Of a stretch of 16,213 nt of DNA, positions 6,644 through 13,466 are shown one piece after another. A program made the translations under genes and the position numbers. Numbering within the stretch: the stretch's first letter is position 1; the number at the start of each line of letters is the position of its first letter. The notes under the pieces were generated by a model. That model had not been told where the DNA came from and did not search any database. It saw only the letters and a program-made list of their open reading frames with translations. This DNA comes from Thermohalobaculum sp964576075 (GTDB lineage: Bacteria > Pseudomonadota > Alphaproteobacteria > Rhodobacterales > Rhodobacteraceae), in contig CAZNTX010000086.1 in assembly GCA_964576075.1 (NCBI GenBank), positions 1 to 16,213 on the forward strand, in the 5' to 3' direction.

Positions 6644-7546
6644 TCACATCCCCGACAGCCCGCTCGGGTCGCGCCCCCCGCGCCGCGCGATCGCCGCGGC
6701 GACGAGCCGGTCGAAGTCCTCCGCGCTCGTCACGGCCGCGATCTCGGCGGCCTCGACGCTCACCCCCCAGCGCTCGGCCATCCGGTCGTAGAGCGGCACG
6801 CGATGGGCGAGCAGGCGCCGGAACCCCCAGGCGACGAAGGCGTCGGGGTCCACCTCGCTCTCCGACAGCCCCCGCTCCGCGCGATAGGCGTCCCAAAGGT
6901 GCACGAGGAACTCCTCGGGGTAGTACATCGGCTTCGGCGCCTTCTCGAAGCGCCGGGCGAGCTCCTCCTCCTGCGCCTCGGTGCCCCGGATCTGCACGAG
7001 GAGCGTCGCCCCCGCGAGGGTGGAGAGCACCGGATCCTCGGGGTCGTCCGGGTCCACCACCTCGCAGATCGAGCCCCCGGTGTCGCACAGGAAATGCTCG
7101 TAGCCGTAGATCTCGCGCGCCTTCTCCACGAAGAGCGGCGTGTCGAGCAGCGCGGCGATCTCCGCCTCCCGATGCTGGCGCTGGCGCTTCAGGTATTCCT
7201 CGAAGGGGATGCCGCCCTTCGCCGGGTCGCCCGGCTTGCCGAGATAGGTCGAGAGCGGGGCGAGATTGTCGAAGGCGATGTTGGAGGCGATGTAGATCGA
7301 GTCCGACAACAACAGCTCGCGCAAAAACGGCACCCCCATCGCCGCCTTCTTCACGTTGTCGAGGATGTGCTCGCCCATGTATTTGGTGCCGATGCGGTAG
7401 TCGACGGAGTAGTGGAACCACCCCGCCTCGGCGCGCAGCAGCGCCGCCATCCGCGTCTTGCCGAGCCCGGACATGCCGAACAGCGCGACCCGCTTGGAGG
7501 GCGCGGCGAGATAGGCGTCGGGCGTGGGGTAAAGCAGGCGCGGCAT
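6644..7546 (-). CDS. P-loop ATPase of unknown function
   Basis: A 300-residue soluble protein with a Walker A motif GMSGLGKT at 24-31 near the N-terminus and a plausible Walker B aspartate at D155 (HFLCDTGGS, strand plus acid). After the P-loop come HYSVDYRIGTKYMGEHI (45-61) and a helical, charged C-terminal half. The last residues are Gly/Ser-rich. There are no membrane segments and no signal peptide. A nucleotide-binding or kinase-like role is supported only by the P-loop, and the substrate is unknown. It resembles conserved alphaproteobacterial proteins simply called ATPase, from memory. The ATG at 7546 is backed by a strong AGAGGGGGG ribosome binding site. It lies upstream of metA on the same strand and is divergent from the secreted-protein cluster across 166 nt. 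Confidence 0.8.
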   Translation of the reverse strand: MPRLLYPTPDAYLAAPSKRVALFGMSGLGKTRMAALLRAEAGWFHYSVDYRIGTKYMGEHILDNVKKAAMGVPFLRELLLSDSIYIASNIAFDNLAPLSTYLGKPGDPAKGGIPFEEYLKRQRQHREAEIAALLDTPLFVEKAREIYGYEHFLCDTGGSICEVVDPDDPEDPVLSTLAGATLLVQIRGTEAQEEELARRFEKAPKPMYYPEEFLVHLWDAYRAERGLSESEVDPDAFVAWGFRRLLAHRVPLYDRMAERWGVSVEAAEIAAVTSAEDFDRLVAAAIARRGGRDPSGLSGM

Positions 7547-7667
7547 GCGCCCCCCTCTAGCCCCCGCGCGCGGCGCTGCCAAACGGAAATCGCGCCCATG
7601 GACGACCCTCTGCAGCGGCGCTCCGCCGCGGACCGCACGCGGCCTTCCGCCCCCCCCGATTCTGGCC

Positions 7668-7673
7668 TATGGT
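7668..7673 (+). promoter_or_regulatory. Possible -10 element for the secreted-protein cluster
   Basis: TATGGT (4 of 6 matches to the -10 consensus) lies 39 nt before the start codon at 7713, within the 166-nt divergent intergenic region. The matching -35 position (TTCCGC at 7645-7650) is weak, so this is only a candidate. A poly-C run sits between them. Confidence 0.25.
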
Positions 7674-7712
7674 CCCCATCGCGGGGTGGCGATCGAGCGA
7701 GAAGAGGGTCCG

Positions 7713-9275
7713 ATGGGCGAGATGCGTGCGTGGGGAGGCGTCCTGCTGCTGACCGGGTGGATCGCGGGCCTCGCGCCCCCGGCCGCGGCCCAAGAGAGCT
7801 TCCGCACGGCGATGGAGTTCCTCGCCCTCGAGGTCGCCGAGGCGCTCTCGATCCGCAGCCTCGGCCGCGCGAGCCCGGCCGACGTCTATGTCCGCCCGCC
7901 CTTCGACGAGGTCAACCAGGTCGTCTGCCCGCCGCTCTCGCGCCGCCTCGCCCGCGATCTCCGCTCAGAATTGCCGCGCGCCTTCTCGATCAAGAAGCTC
8001 CCCCAGGCCCGCCTCGTGCAGGACGCCGCCATGGGCGAGGGGCGGTATATGCTCAACGTCACCTGGCGCGCGCTGTTCGACGACGAGGCGGTGGAGATCG
8101 CCGTCGAGCTCGCCGATCTGACCGGCACCTCCGTCACCACCATGGGCGGCGCGCCCGTGGTCATCCCGATGGGCGAGCTCCGCGGGCCCGAGCGCGAATG
8201 CCTCGCCGAGCTCGACGTGATCAACCGCGAGGAGGAGGCCGAGACCACCCTCTTCGTGCACCGCTCGGCCGACGTCTTCTCCGAGGAGATCGGCGTCATC
8301 CGTGCCGGCGAGCGCTTCCGCCTGCTCGGCCGCATGCCCTACACCGACGGCGACTGGGCGGTGGTCAAGCTCCTCGGCCCCGAGACCGACGATCCCCTCA
8401 CCGAGACCGTGGGCTTCGCCTCCGTCCCCCCCACAGAGGGCGAGCGCCGCGCCATCGCCGCGCGCAAGGCCGCCGAGGAGGCCCGCCGCAAGGCCGAGGA
8501 GGCCGAAGCCGCCCGCCGCGCCGAAGAGGCGGCCGAGCGCGAGCGGCTGAAGCAGGAGGCCGAGGCCGCCCGCCGCGCCGAGGAAGCCCGCAAACGCGCC
8601 GAAGAGGAGGCCCGCAAGCGCGCCGAGGAGGCCGCCCGCGCCGCCGAGGAGGCCCGGAAGCGGGCCGAGGAGGAGGCGCGCCGCAAGGCGGAGGAAGAGG
8701 CCCGTCGCCGCGCCGAAGAGGAGGCCCGCCGCAAGGCCGAAGAGGAGGCCCGCCGCGCCGAAGAGGCCCGCCGCCAGGCGGAGGCGGAGGCCCGGCGCCG
8801 CGCCGAGGAGATCCGCCGCGAGCGCGAGGAGGAAGCCCGCCGCGCCGAAGAGGAGCGCCGCCGCGCGGAGGAGGCCCGCCGCCGCGCCGAAGAGGCGCGC
8901 CGGCGCGAGGAGGAGGACCGCGGCGGCTCCGGCACCCTCCTCGGCAGCTGGCAATGCCAGGGCCGCCAGACCGAACAGGGCGCCACCATCGGCTACAGCT
9001 TCCAGATCCAGTTCAACGCCGACGGCAGCTACAGCTACGGCGGCCAGTTCGCCGCCTACAACGCCCAGGGGCAGATGATGGGCTCCCAGCTCATGGGCGA
9101 ATACGGCTTCTACAGCTTCGACGGCGACACCCTCACGATCAACCCCCAGGGCGGCGTCCCCCAGATGGTCCGCAGCCCCTACCAGCTCGACGTGACCGGG
9201 CTTTCCGACGTCGGTTTCTCCATGTTCAACTATGGCAACAATGCCGACTTCACCTGCCAGCGCGCCGGCAACTGA
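7713..9275 (+). CDS. Exported protein with N-terminal unknown domain, SH3-like domain, long charged helix and beta-rich C-terminal domain
   Basis: A 520-residue exported protein of unrecognised family. Residues 1-26 form a Sec signal peptide ending APPAAA|QE. Residues ~30-175 form a mixed alpha/beta domain with PADVYVRPPFD (55-65) and two cysteines, C72 and C163, that could form a disulfide. Residues ~180-238 look like a bacterial SH3 domain (FVHRSADVFSEEIGVI, GERFRLLGRM, DWAVVKL). Residues 244-403 are an almost uninterrupted Ala/Glu/Arg/Lys helix of the TolA or single-alpha-helix type. Residues ~405-520 form a beta-rich lipocalin-like domain starting LLGSWQCQG, again with two cysteines (C415, C515). 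The first 240 residues are paralogous to the next gene. The start at 7713 has GAAGAGGG 8 nt upstream. The layout suggests an anchored spacer spanning part of the periplasm (inference). The function is unknown. Confidence 0.8.
   Translation: MGEMRAWGGVLLLTGWIAGLAPPAAAQESFRTAMEFLALEVAEALSIRSLGRASPADVYVRPPFDEVNQVVCPPLSRRLARDLRSELPRAFSIKKLPQARLVQDAAMGEGRYMLNVTWRALFDDEAVEIAVELADLTGTSVTTMGGAPVVIPMGELRGPERECLAELDVINREEEAETTLFVHRSADVFSEEIGVIRAGERFRLLGRMPYTDGDWAVVKLLGPETDDPLTETVGFASVPPTEGERRAIAARKAAEEARRKAEEAEAARRAEEAAERERLKQEAEAARRAEEARKRAEEEARKRAEEAARAAEEARKRAEEEARRKAEEEARRRAEEEARRKAEEEARRAEEARRQAEAEARRRAEEIRREREEEARRAEEERRRAEEARRRAEEARRREEEDRGGSGTLLGSWQCQGRQTEQGATIGYSFQIQFNADGSYSYGGQFAAYNAQGQMMGSQLMGEYGFYSFDGDTLTINPQGGVPQMVRSPYQLDVTGLSDVGFSMFNYGNNADFTCQRAGN
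8442..8921 (+). repeat. Low-complexity repeat encoding the EEARRKA-type helix
   Basis: About 480 bases of imperfect short-period repeat inside the preceding gene encode roughly 160 residues built from units such as AEEEARRKAEEEARR and KRAEEEA. Codons are almost all GCC, GAG/GAA, CGC and AAG, so the DNA is itself near-repetitive and prone to slippage. Acidic and basic residues alternate about every four positions, a pattern that favours intramolecular salt bridges and a stiff helix. Confidence 0.85.
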
Positions 9276-9282
9276 CCGGCCC

Positions 9283-10299
9283 TTGCGCCGCGCGGGGGCG
9301 CTCGCGCTCGCCGCCGCCCTCGGGCTCGCCCCCGCGGCTGGCGCGGAGCCGCGCGCGCTCGGCCCCGCCGCGGCGGCGATCGCCTCGGGCGTCGCCGAGG
9401 CGATGAGCGTGCACGGCCTCGGGCGCGCCGCCCCCGCCGCGCTCTATGTCCGCCCCCCCTTCGACGGGCGCCACGGCGTCGTCTGCCCCGCGCTCTCCCG
9501 CCGCCTCGAACGGGCCGTGCGCGCCGCGCTCCGCCCCGCCCTCGACGCCAAGCGCCTGACCCGCGCCGACGTCGTCCGCCGCCAAGGCACCGGCGCCGGC
9601 CAGGCGACGCTCATGCTCTCCTGGCGCGCGGGCCCCAAATCGGTCGAGATCGCCTGGGAACTCGGCGATTTCTCCACCCCGGCCATCGCCGATATCGGCG
9701 GGGCCGCGGTCCGGCTCGACCTCGCGGCCCTCGACTCTGCCGACCGCGCCTGCCTCGCGCCCATGCAGGTGCTCAACCGCACGCGCACCGCCGAGGAGAC
9801 GCTCTACGTCCACCGCGCGCCGGACATCTTCTCCCAGGAGATCGGCGTGATCGAGCCGGGCGAGCGCTTCCGCCTCCTCGGCCGCATGCCCTATGCGGAG
9901 GGCGAGTGGGCCGTCGTCCGCCTCCCCGACACGACGGGCCTCGACCGCTACGCCGAGCGCATCGGCTTCGCCACCGTCCCGGGCCTCGACATGCCCCGGC
10001 CCGGCCCGGACCCCGAGCGGAACGCCGTGCCCTCCCGCACCCCGCCTCCGGCCCAGGAGATCGAGGTGGTCTCGGGCCGCACGACCCCGGTCTGCGCCGA
10101 GGGCGCGCCCCTGAAGGTCCGCGTCGTGCGCCGCGCCTCCGGCTTCGCGCAGGCGGTGCGGTGGATTCCCCCCGGCGCGACCGCCTCGATCGGGGTCGCG
10201 GCCGGGGAGACGATCCGCCTCTCGCCCGGCTGCACGCTGCGCTTGGTCCGCACCGCGCGAAAACTCGATTTCATTGCGATCTTCGAAGAATTGCCTTAA
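9283..10299 (+). CDS. Exported SH3-like domain protein, paralogue of the preceding gene
   Basis: A 338-residue exported protein whose first two domains match the gene upstream segment by segment. VAEAMSVHGLGRAAP, ALYVRPPFDG, VVCPALSRRL, YVHRAPDIFSQEIGVI and GERFRLLGRMPY all have clear counterparts there. Instead of a charged helix it has a Pro/Arg linker (MPRPGPDPERNAVPSRTPPP) and a small C-terminal domain with two cysteines (in TTPVCAEG and LSPGCTLRL). The start is uncertain. TTG at 9283 gives a textbook signal peptide (MRRAGALALAAALG, cleavage near GA|EP) just 7 nt after the upstream stop. ATG at 9232 would overlap the upstream gene by 44 nt and add a 17-residue uncharged lead. Neither has a good ribosome binding site, so translation is probably coupled. 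The function is unknown. Confidence 0.8.
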   Translation: MRRAGALALAAALGLAPAAGAEPRALGPAAAAIASGVAEAMSVHGLGRAAPAALYVRPPFDGRHGVVCPALSRRLERAVRAALRPALDAKRLTRADVVRRQGTGAGQATLMLSWRAGPKSVEIAWELGDFSTPAIADIGGAAVRLDLAALDSADRACLAPMQVLNRTRTAEETLYVHRAPDIFSQEIGVIEPGERFRLLGRMPYAEGEWAVVRLPDTTGLDRYAERIGFATVPGLDMPRPGPDPERNAVPSRTPPPAQEIEVVSGRTTPVCAEGAPLKVRVVRRASGFAQAVRWIPPGATASIGVAAGETIRLSPGCTLRLVRTARKLDFIAIFEELP

Positions 10300-10347
10300 C
10301 TTCCAGAGGCTCACGTTGGGGTGGGCCTGCACTCGAGGAAATTCTAC

Positions 10348-10944
10348 ATGAAACGCTCCGCACTACTCGGCGCGACGGTTGCCTTTTGTCTTGGCGCGCC
10401 GGCGATCGCTTGCGAGGAATACTATGAAGTCGACAACACCCAAGCGAAGGAATACGTCGCCACGTTGAAGGACCCGGCGGCGGACGAGTTCGACCAGGTG
10501 CTCGCCTTCGACACCCTGATCTGCGCCAAGCGCGTCGCGCTCCGCGATATCGCGCTGCGCGCGGCCAGGGCCGCCACGAGCCCGTCCGTCCGGGCCCAGG
10601 TGCTGCAGCGCGCGATGTTCAGCCTTCAGCGTGTGGTGGTCAATTTCCGGCCCGAGGAAGGCATGTCCAAGGACGTCGCCGAATTCATCAAGACCACGCC
10701 GAGCGTGAGCTTCCCGATCGTCGGCCGCTTCGCCGAGCAAAGCTGCATCTCCGTCCATGGCAAGGACTGCGTGGACAATGCCTTTCAGATCGTCGGGAAC
10801 AAGGTGCAACTCTATTCGGGCTACAATTACGGGCAATGGAGCGCCGAACTCGTGCTCGGCGACGACGGGCGCCTGACCGGCTGGCTCAAGAACGGCAAGT
10901 GGAAGGGGCTCGGCCCGATCCCGGCGGAGATTCTGCTGCAGTGA
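10348..10944 (+). CDS. Exported protein of unknown function, lower GC than its neighbours
   Basis: A 198-residue protein with signal peptide MKRSALLGATVAFCLGAPAIA, then C22. AIAC is a marginal lipobox, so lipidation is possible but weakly supported. Residues ~30-100 are helical (YVATLKDPAADEFD, LRDIALRAARAAT) and loosely recall HEAT-like helical pairs. Residues ~130-190 are beta-rich and aromatic (VQLYSGYNYGQWSAEL, GRLTGWLKNGKWKG), with C133 and C141 possibly paired. I do not recognise the family. The ATG at 10348 has GAGGA 10 nt upstream. The gap to the previous gene is only 48 nt, so it may be cotranscribed. Its codons use more A/T at third positions than the surrounding genes, which suggests later acquisition or weak codon selection. 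Confidence 0.75.
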   Translation: MKRSALLGATVAFCLGAPAIACEEYYEVDNTQAKEYVATLKDPAADEFDQVLAFDTLICAKRVALRDIALRAARAATSPSVRAQVLQRAMFSLQRVVVNFRPEEGMSKDVAEFIKTTPSVSFPIVGRFAEQSCISVHGKDCVDNAFQIVGNKVQLYSGYNYGQWSAELVLGDDGRLTGWLKNGKWKGLGPIPAEILLQ

Positions 10945-10951
10945 GGGGCGC

Positions 10952-10972
10952 GGGGGGCCGCGGAGGCCCCCC
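10952..10972. terminator. GC-rich hairpin between convergent genes
   Basis: GGGGGGCC (10952-10959) and GGCCCCCC (10965-10972) form a perfect 8-bp stem with a 5-nt loop in the 36-nt gap between the exported-protein gene (plus) and ppa (minus). Being symmetric, it could end transcription from both sides. There is no downstream T run, so it is not a canonical intrinsic terminator. Confidence 0.5.
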
Positions 10973-10980
10973 TTCCCGGC

Positions 10981-11529
10981 TCACTCGGCGGCCTTGGCCT
11001 GGACCGCGTCGACGGATTTCTGGAGGATCGCCTCGGCCTCGGCCTTGTCGCCCCAGCCGATGACCTTGACCCATTTGCCGGCCTCGAGGTCCTTGTAGTG
11101 CTCGAAGAAGTGCTTGATGCGCTCGACGGTCTTCTCGGCGAGGTCGTCGAGGGACTGCACCTTGGCCTGGAACGGGTCGACCTTCTCCACGGGCACGGCG
11201 ATCAGCTTGTCGTCCATGCCGCCGTCGTCCTCCATCTTCAGCACCCCGATCGGGCGGCAGCGGATCACCGTGCCGGGCGCGAGCGCGAAGTCGCAGATCA
11301 CGAGCACGTCGGTCGGGTCGCCGTCGTCATGCAGCGTGTTGGGCACGAAGCCGTAGTTGCAGGGGTAGAACATCGGGGTGTTGACGATGCGGTCGACGAA
11401 GACCGCGCCCGAGTCCTTGTCGATCTCGTATTTCACGGGGGCGCCGCCGCCCGCGCCGCCAGTGATCTCGATCACGACGTTGATGTCGGAGGGCGGGTTC
11501 TTGCCGGCGGGAATGGCGTCGAGGTTCAT
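10981..11529 (-). CDS. ppa: Inorganic pyrophosphatase (family I, soluble)
   Basis: A 182-residue cytosolic enzyme hydrolysing pyrophosphate to two phosphates with Mg2+, which pulls biosynthetic reactions forward. Conserved family I elements are VIEITGG (19-25), PVKYEIDKDSG (31-41) with K33 and E35, PMFYPCNYGFVPNT (52-65), the signature region DGDPTDVLV (69-77) carrying the metal-binding aspartates D69, D71 and D74, DDKLIAVP (106-113) and HFFEHYKDLEAGKWVKV near the C-terminus. The signature has Thr where Leu or Ile is usual, a tolerated variation. The start ATG at 11529 follows AAGGTGA by 5 nt. An upstream in-frame extension to 11616 is discarded because it lacks family similarity. It is convergent with the secreted cluster and 114 nt from the hexapeptide-repeat gene on the same strand. 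Confidence 0.95.
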   Translation of the reverse strand: MNLDAIPAGKNPPSDINVVIEITGGAGGGAPVKYEIDKDSGAVFVDRIVNTPMFYPCNYGFVPNTLHDDGDPTDVLVICDFALAPGTVIRCRPIGVLKMEDDGGMDDKLIAVPVEKVDPFQAKVQSLDDLAEKTVERIKHFFEHYKDLEAGKWVKVIGWGDKAEAEAILQKSVDAVQAKAAE

Positions 11530-11643
11530 GGGGATCACCTTCAGCTGGGATGACTTGCCGAAGGGCGGGTAGCACGGCCCGCGCCCCCGGGCGAGACCCG
11601 AGGGGCGGGATGGCAAGGGGCGGATCGCCGCGCCGCGGCGCGC

Positions 11644-12360
11644 TCAGGCGGCGATGGAAGCCTGCAGCAGCGGATAGAGCCCCGCGGCGGTCATCCGGTG
11701 ATGCGCCGGGATGCGCGCGCCGTCGCCCACCTCGACGCCCGGGTCGATCACCGCGCCCTGCCCGATCCGCGCGCCATGGCCGATGCGCGCCCCGGCGCCG
11801 ACCACCGCCTCGCGCCCGATGCGGGCGAAATCGCCGATCTGGGCGCGGTCCGACACATGGGCCGAGGGGCCGACCAGCGCACGGATGCCGATCGCCGCAT
11901 CCGCCCCGATCACCGCGCCGCCCTCGACCACCGCGTGCTGGTTGCAGAAGCTGCGCTCGCCGATCGCGATGGGGGCGAGGCCCACGCCCGCGCCGTCGAG
12001 CGTCACCTGCCCGGTGCCGAGCACCATGCCGTAGCCGAGATGCGCGCCGCGTCCGATCACGAGAAGCGGCAGATCACGCATCCAGACCTCGGGCATGAGC
12101 GTGAACTCGCAGTCCCCGCGATAGCCGAAGACCCGGAAGAACCAGATCCGGACCGAGGCGTCGGCCCCGATCTCGTCCATGAACGAGTCGCTCTCGACGA
12201 CCGGTTCGAGCTCGGCCATGTAGCGACGATAAGCGCGGAACCCCGGATCCCGATCGTCCCGCGGCACGAAGCCCAGCCGAATGCTCTCTCTCGCCGCGAT
12301 GAAGCTCGCATCACGCTCGAGCCGACTTAAAACACCCACAACTCCCGTGTTGGTCGACAT
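11644..12360 (-). CDS. Hexapeptide-repeat (left-handed beta-helix) acyltransferase-like protein
   Basis: A 238-residue protein. The region from ~100 to ~218 is a left-handed parallel beta-helix of hexapeptide repeats: IGRGAHLGYG, IAIGERSFCN, VIGADAAIG, AQIGDFARIG, AVVGAGARIG, ARIGQGAVID and VEVGDGARI. This fold is typical of trimeric acyltransferases (LpxA, serine or sugar acetyltransferases) and gamma-carbonic anhydrases. H142 and H196 are the histidines within the helix, but I cannot assign a catalytic one. The first ~95 residues are not hexapeptide repeat and include RIWFFRVFGYRGDCEFTLMPEVWMRDLP. Their family is unknown to me. There is no signal peptide. The ATG at 12360 has an excellent GAGGAGG 8 nt upstream. 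It is probably transcribed from the AT-richer 195-nt region before it. The substrate is unknown. Confidence 0.8.
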   Translation of the reverse strand: MSTNTGVVGVLSRLERDASFIAARESIRLGFVPRDDRDPGFRAYRRYMAELEPVVESDSFMDEIGADASVRIWFFRVFGYRGDCEFTLMPEVWMRDLPLLVIGRGAHLGYGMVLGTGQVTLDGAGVGLAPIAIGERSFCNQHAVVEGGAVIGADAAIGIRALVGPSAHVSDRAQIGDFARIGREAVVGAGARIGHGARIGQGAVIDPGVEVGDGARIPAHHRMTAAGLYPLLQASIAA

Positions 12361-12407
12361 ACGCCGTCCTCCTCAAAGGAATTTCCGCCACCCCAAAGGC
12401 AATACTG

Positions 12408-12435
12408 TCTCTAGGGATGAAATGATCCACCGCAA
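12408..12435 (-). promoter_or_regulatory. Possible promoter for the hexapeptide-repeat gene
   Basis: On the minus strand TTGCGG (12435-12430) and TAGAGA (12413-12408) are 16 nt apart, giving a predicted start about 40 nt before the ATG at 12360. The surrounding 12361-12555 interval is clearly richer in A and T than the genes on either side and otherwise holds no gene. The match is modest. Confidence 0.3.
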
Positions 12436-12555
12436 TGAGGCAAAAAAAGGTTGGGAGAGACCGTTAAGTTGCCATGAATGCCTCGGGCCTGCCCCATTGG
12501 TGCCTTTTTCGGCTCGGTCGGTTTCTGAGAGAAATGTGCCGCTACGGGACAGGTT

Positions 12556-13014
12556 TCAGGCGGAGACGGCTGCGGCCTCCGCGGCGTCGATCGCGGCGAG
12601 GGTGGCGTCCCAGGCGAGGAGGATCGAGGCGTGGCGGTTCTTGTAATCGCGCGCGGGCCGAAGTGATTCGAGGCCCTCGAAAGGCGCGGCGGGGGCAGGC
12701 CCGTCCTCCTTGACGAGCGCGCGCAACTGATCGCGCCCCGCCGCGATCTCGGCGCGCGTCCGCCCGATCGCCGCCTGCCCGAGCACCGCCGCGGAGGCCT
12801 GGCCGAGGGCGCAGGCCTTCACGTCCTGCGCGAACTCGGCGACCCGGCCGTCCTCGAGCGCGACATCGACCGTCACCGTCGACCCGCAGAGCGGCGAGCG
12901 CTTCATCGCGCTGCCGTCGGGCGACTCCAGCCGGCCCGCATGCGGGATCTCCGCCGCGAGCGCCAGAATGCGCTTGGAATAGAGCTTCATCAGATCCTGG
13001 TCTGCCGCGCTCAT
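12556..13014 (-). CDS. IscU/SufU-like iron-sulfur cluster assembly scaffold homologue with altered metal ligands
   Basis: A 152-residue cytosolic protein of the NifU N-terminal/IscU fold, the family that receives sulfur and iron to build Fe-S clusters. Conserved landmarks are IPHAGRLESPDGSA (23-36), PLCGSTVTV with C43, AFAQDVKACALGQAS-type helix start with C68, and RHASILLAWDA (127-137). By eye C43 and C68 align with the first two scaffold cysteines and H128 with the conserved His of IscU. The third cysteine is Ala129, and the Asp two residues after the first Cys is Ser45. It may therefore bind metal differently or act in sulfur or metal handling rather than as a full scaffold. The ATG at 13014 has a strong GGGGAGGAG ribosome binding site. 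It is divergent from hisI across 83 nt. Confidence 0.8.
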   Translation of the reverse strand: MSAADQDLMKLYSKRILALAAEIPHAGRLESPDGSAMKRSPLCGSTVTVDVALEDGRVAEFAQDVKACALGQASAAVLGQAAIGRTRAEIAAGRDQLRALVKEDGPAPAAPFEGLESLRPARDYKNRHASILLAWDATLAAIDAAEAAAVSA

Positions 13015-13097
13015 CGCAACTCCTCCCCTCTTACGGCCCTAGATAGCCCCGCGCCCGCCGGGGTAAAAGGGCGCCTCCCGAGCCAAGGAGCCTGCCG

Positions 13098-13466
13098 ATG
13101 ACCGCCCCCTTCGACCCGGAGACCCTCGCCTACGACGCGCGCGGCCTGATCCCGGCCATTGCCCAGGACCATAGCACGGGCGAGGTGCTGATGATGGCCT
13201 GGATGAACGTCGCATCCCTCACCGAGACGCTCGAGACCGGGCGCGTGACCTACTGGTCGCGCTCGCGGGGGCAGCTCTGGCGCAAGGGGGAGAGCTCGGG
13301 CCATGTCCAGCGCCTCGTCGAGCTGCGCATCGACTGCGACCGGGACTGCCTGCTGCTCCTCGTGGACCAGACCGGCCCCGCCTGCCACACGAACCGCCGC
13401 TCCTGCTTCTACACCGCGCTCCGCGAGGGGCGGGAGGTGGAGATCCTCGCCCCGGAGCGCGCGTGA
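13098..13466 (+). CDS. hisI: Phosphoribosyl-AMP cyclohydrolase
   Basis: A 122-residue cytosolic Zn/Mg enzyme that opens the purine ring of phosphoribosyl-AMP, the third step of histidine synthesis. It is a stand-alone HisI without the HisE pyrophosphohydrolase domain. Conserved parts are VLMMAWMN (30-37), YWSRSRGQLWRKGESSGH (52-69), the Mg-binding run IDCDRDC with D79, D81 and D83, and the Zn-binding cysteines C80, C96 (ACHT) and C103 (RSCFY). The ATG at 13098 has AAGGAG 7 nt upstream. Its TGA overlaps the GTG start of the next gene. No other his gene is in the window, so hisI is separated here from the rest of the pathway. Confidence 0.95.
   Translation: MTAPFDPETLAYDARGLIPAIAQDHSTGEVLMMAWMNVASLTETLETGRVTYWSRSRGQLWRKGESSGHVQRLVELRIDCDRDCLLLLVDQTGPACHTNRRSCFYTALREGREVEILAPERA

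Noticed and set aside
7547..7600. TTGGCA and CTAGAG as a promoter for the ATPase gene on the minus strand
   Set aside because: The -10 match is poor and would overlap the ribosome binding site directly before the ATG, leaving almost no leader.
8442..8921. CRISPR-like or satellite array
   Set aside because: The repetition follows codon phase, has no spacers, and is explained by a low-complexity helix in the protein.
7965..8954. A 329-codon minus-strand frame rich in Leu/Ala/Gly that looks membrane-like
   Set aside because: It is the mirror of the Glu/Arg/Ala helix repeat, which reads as Leu/Ala/Gly in reverse. It has no independent start signal.
5519..9406. A 1295-codon open frame on the plus strand
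   Set aside because: It is antisense to metA and the ATPase gene, then out of frame with the SH3-like gene. Composition is low-complexity, with no recognisable domain.
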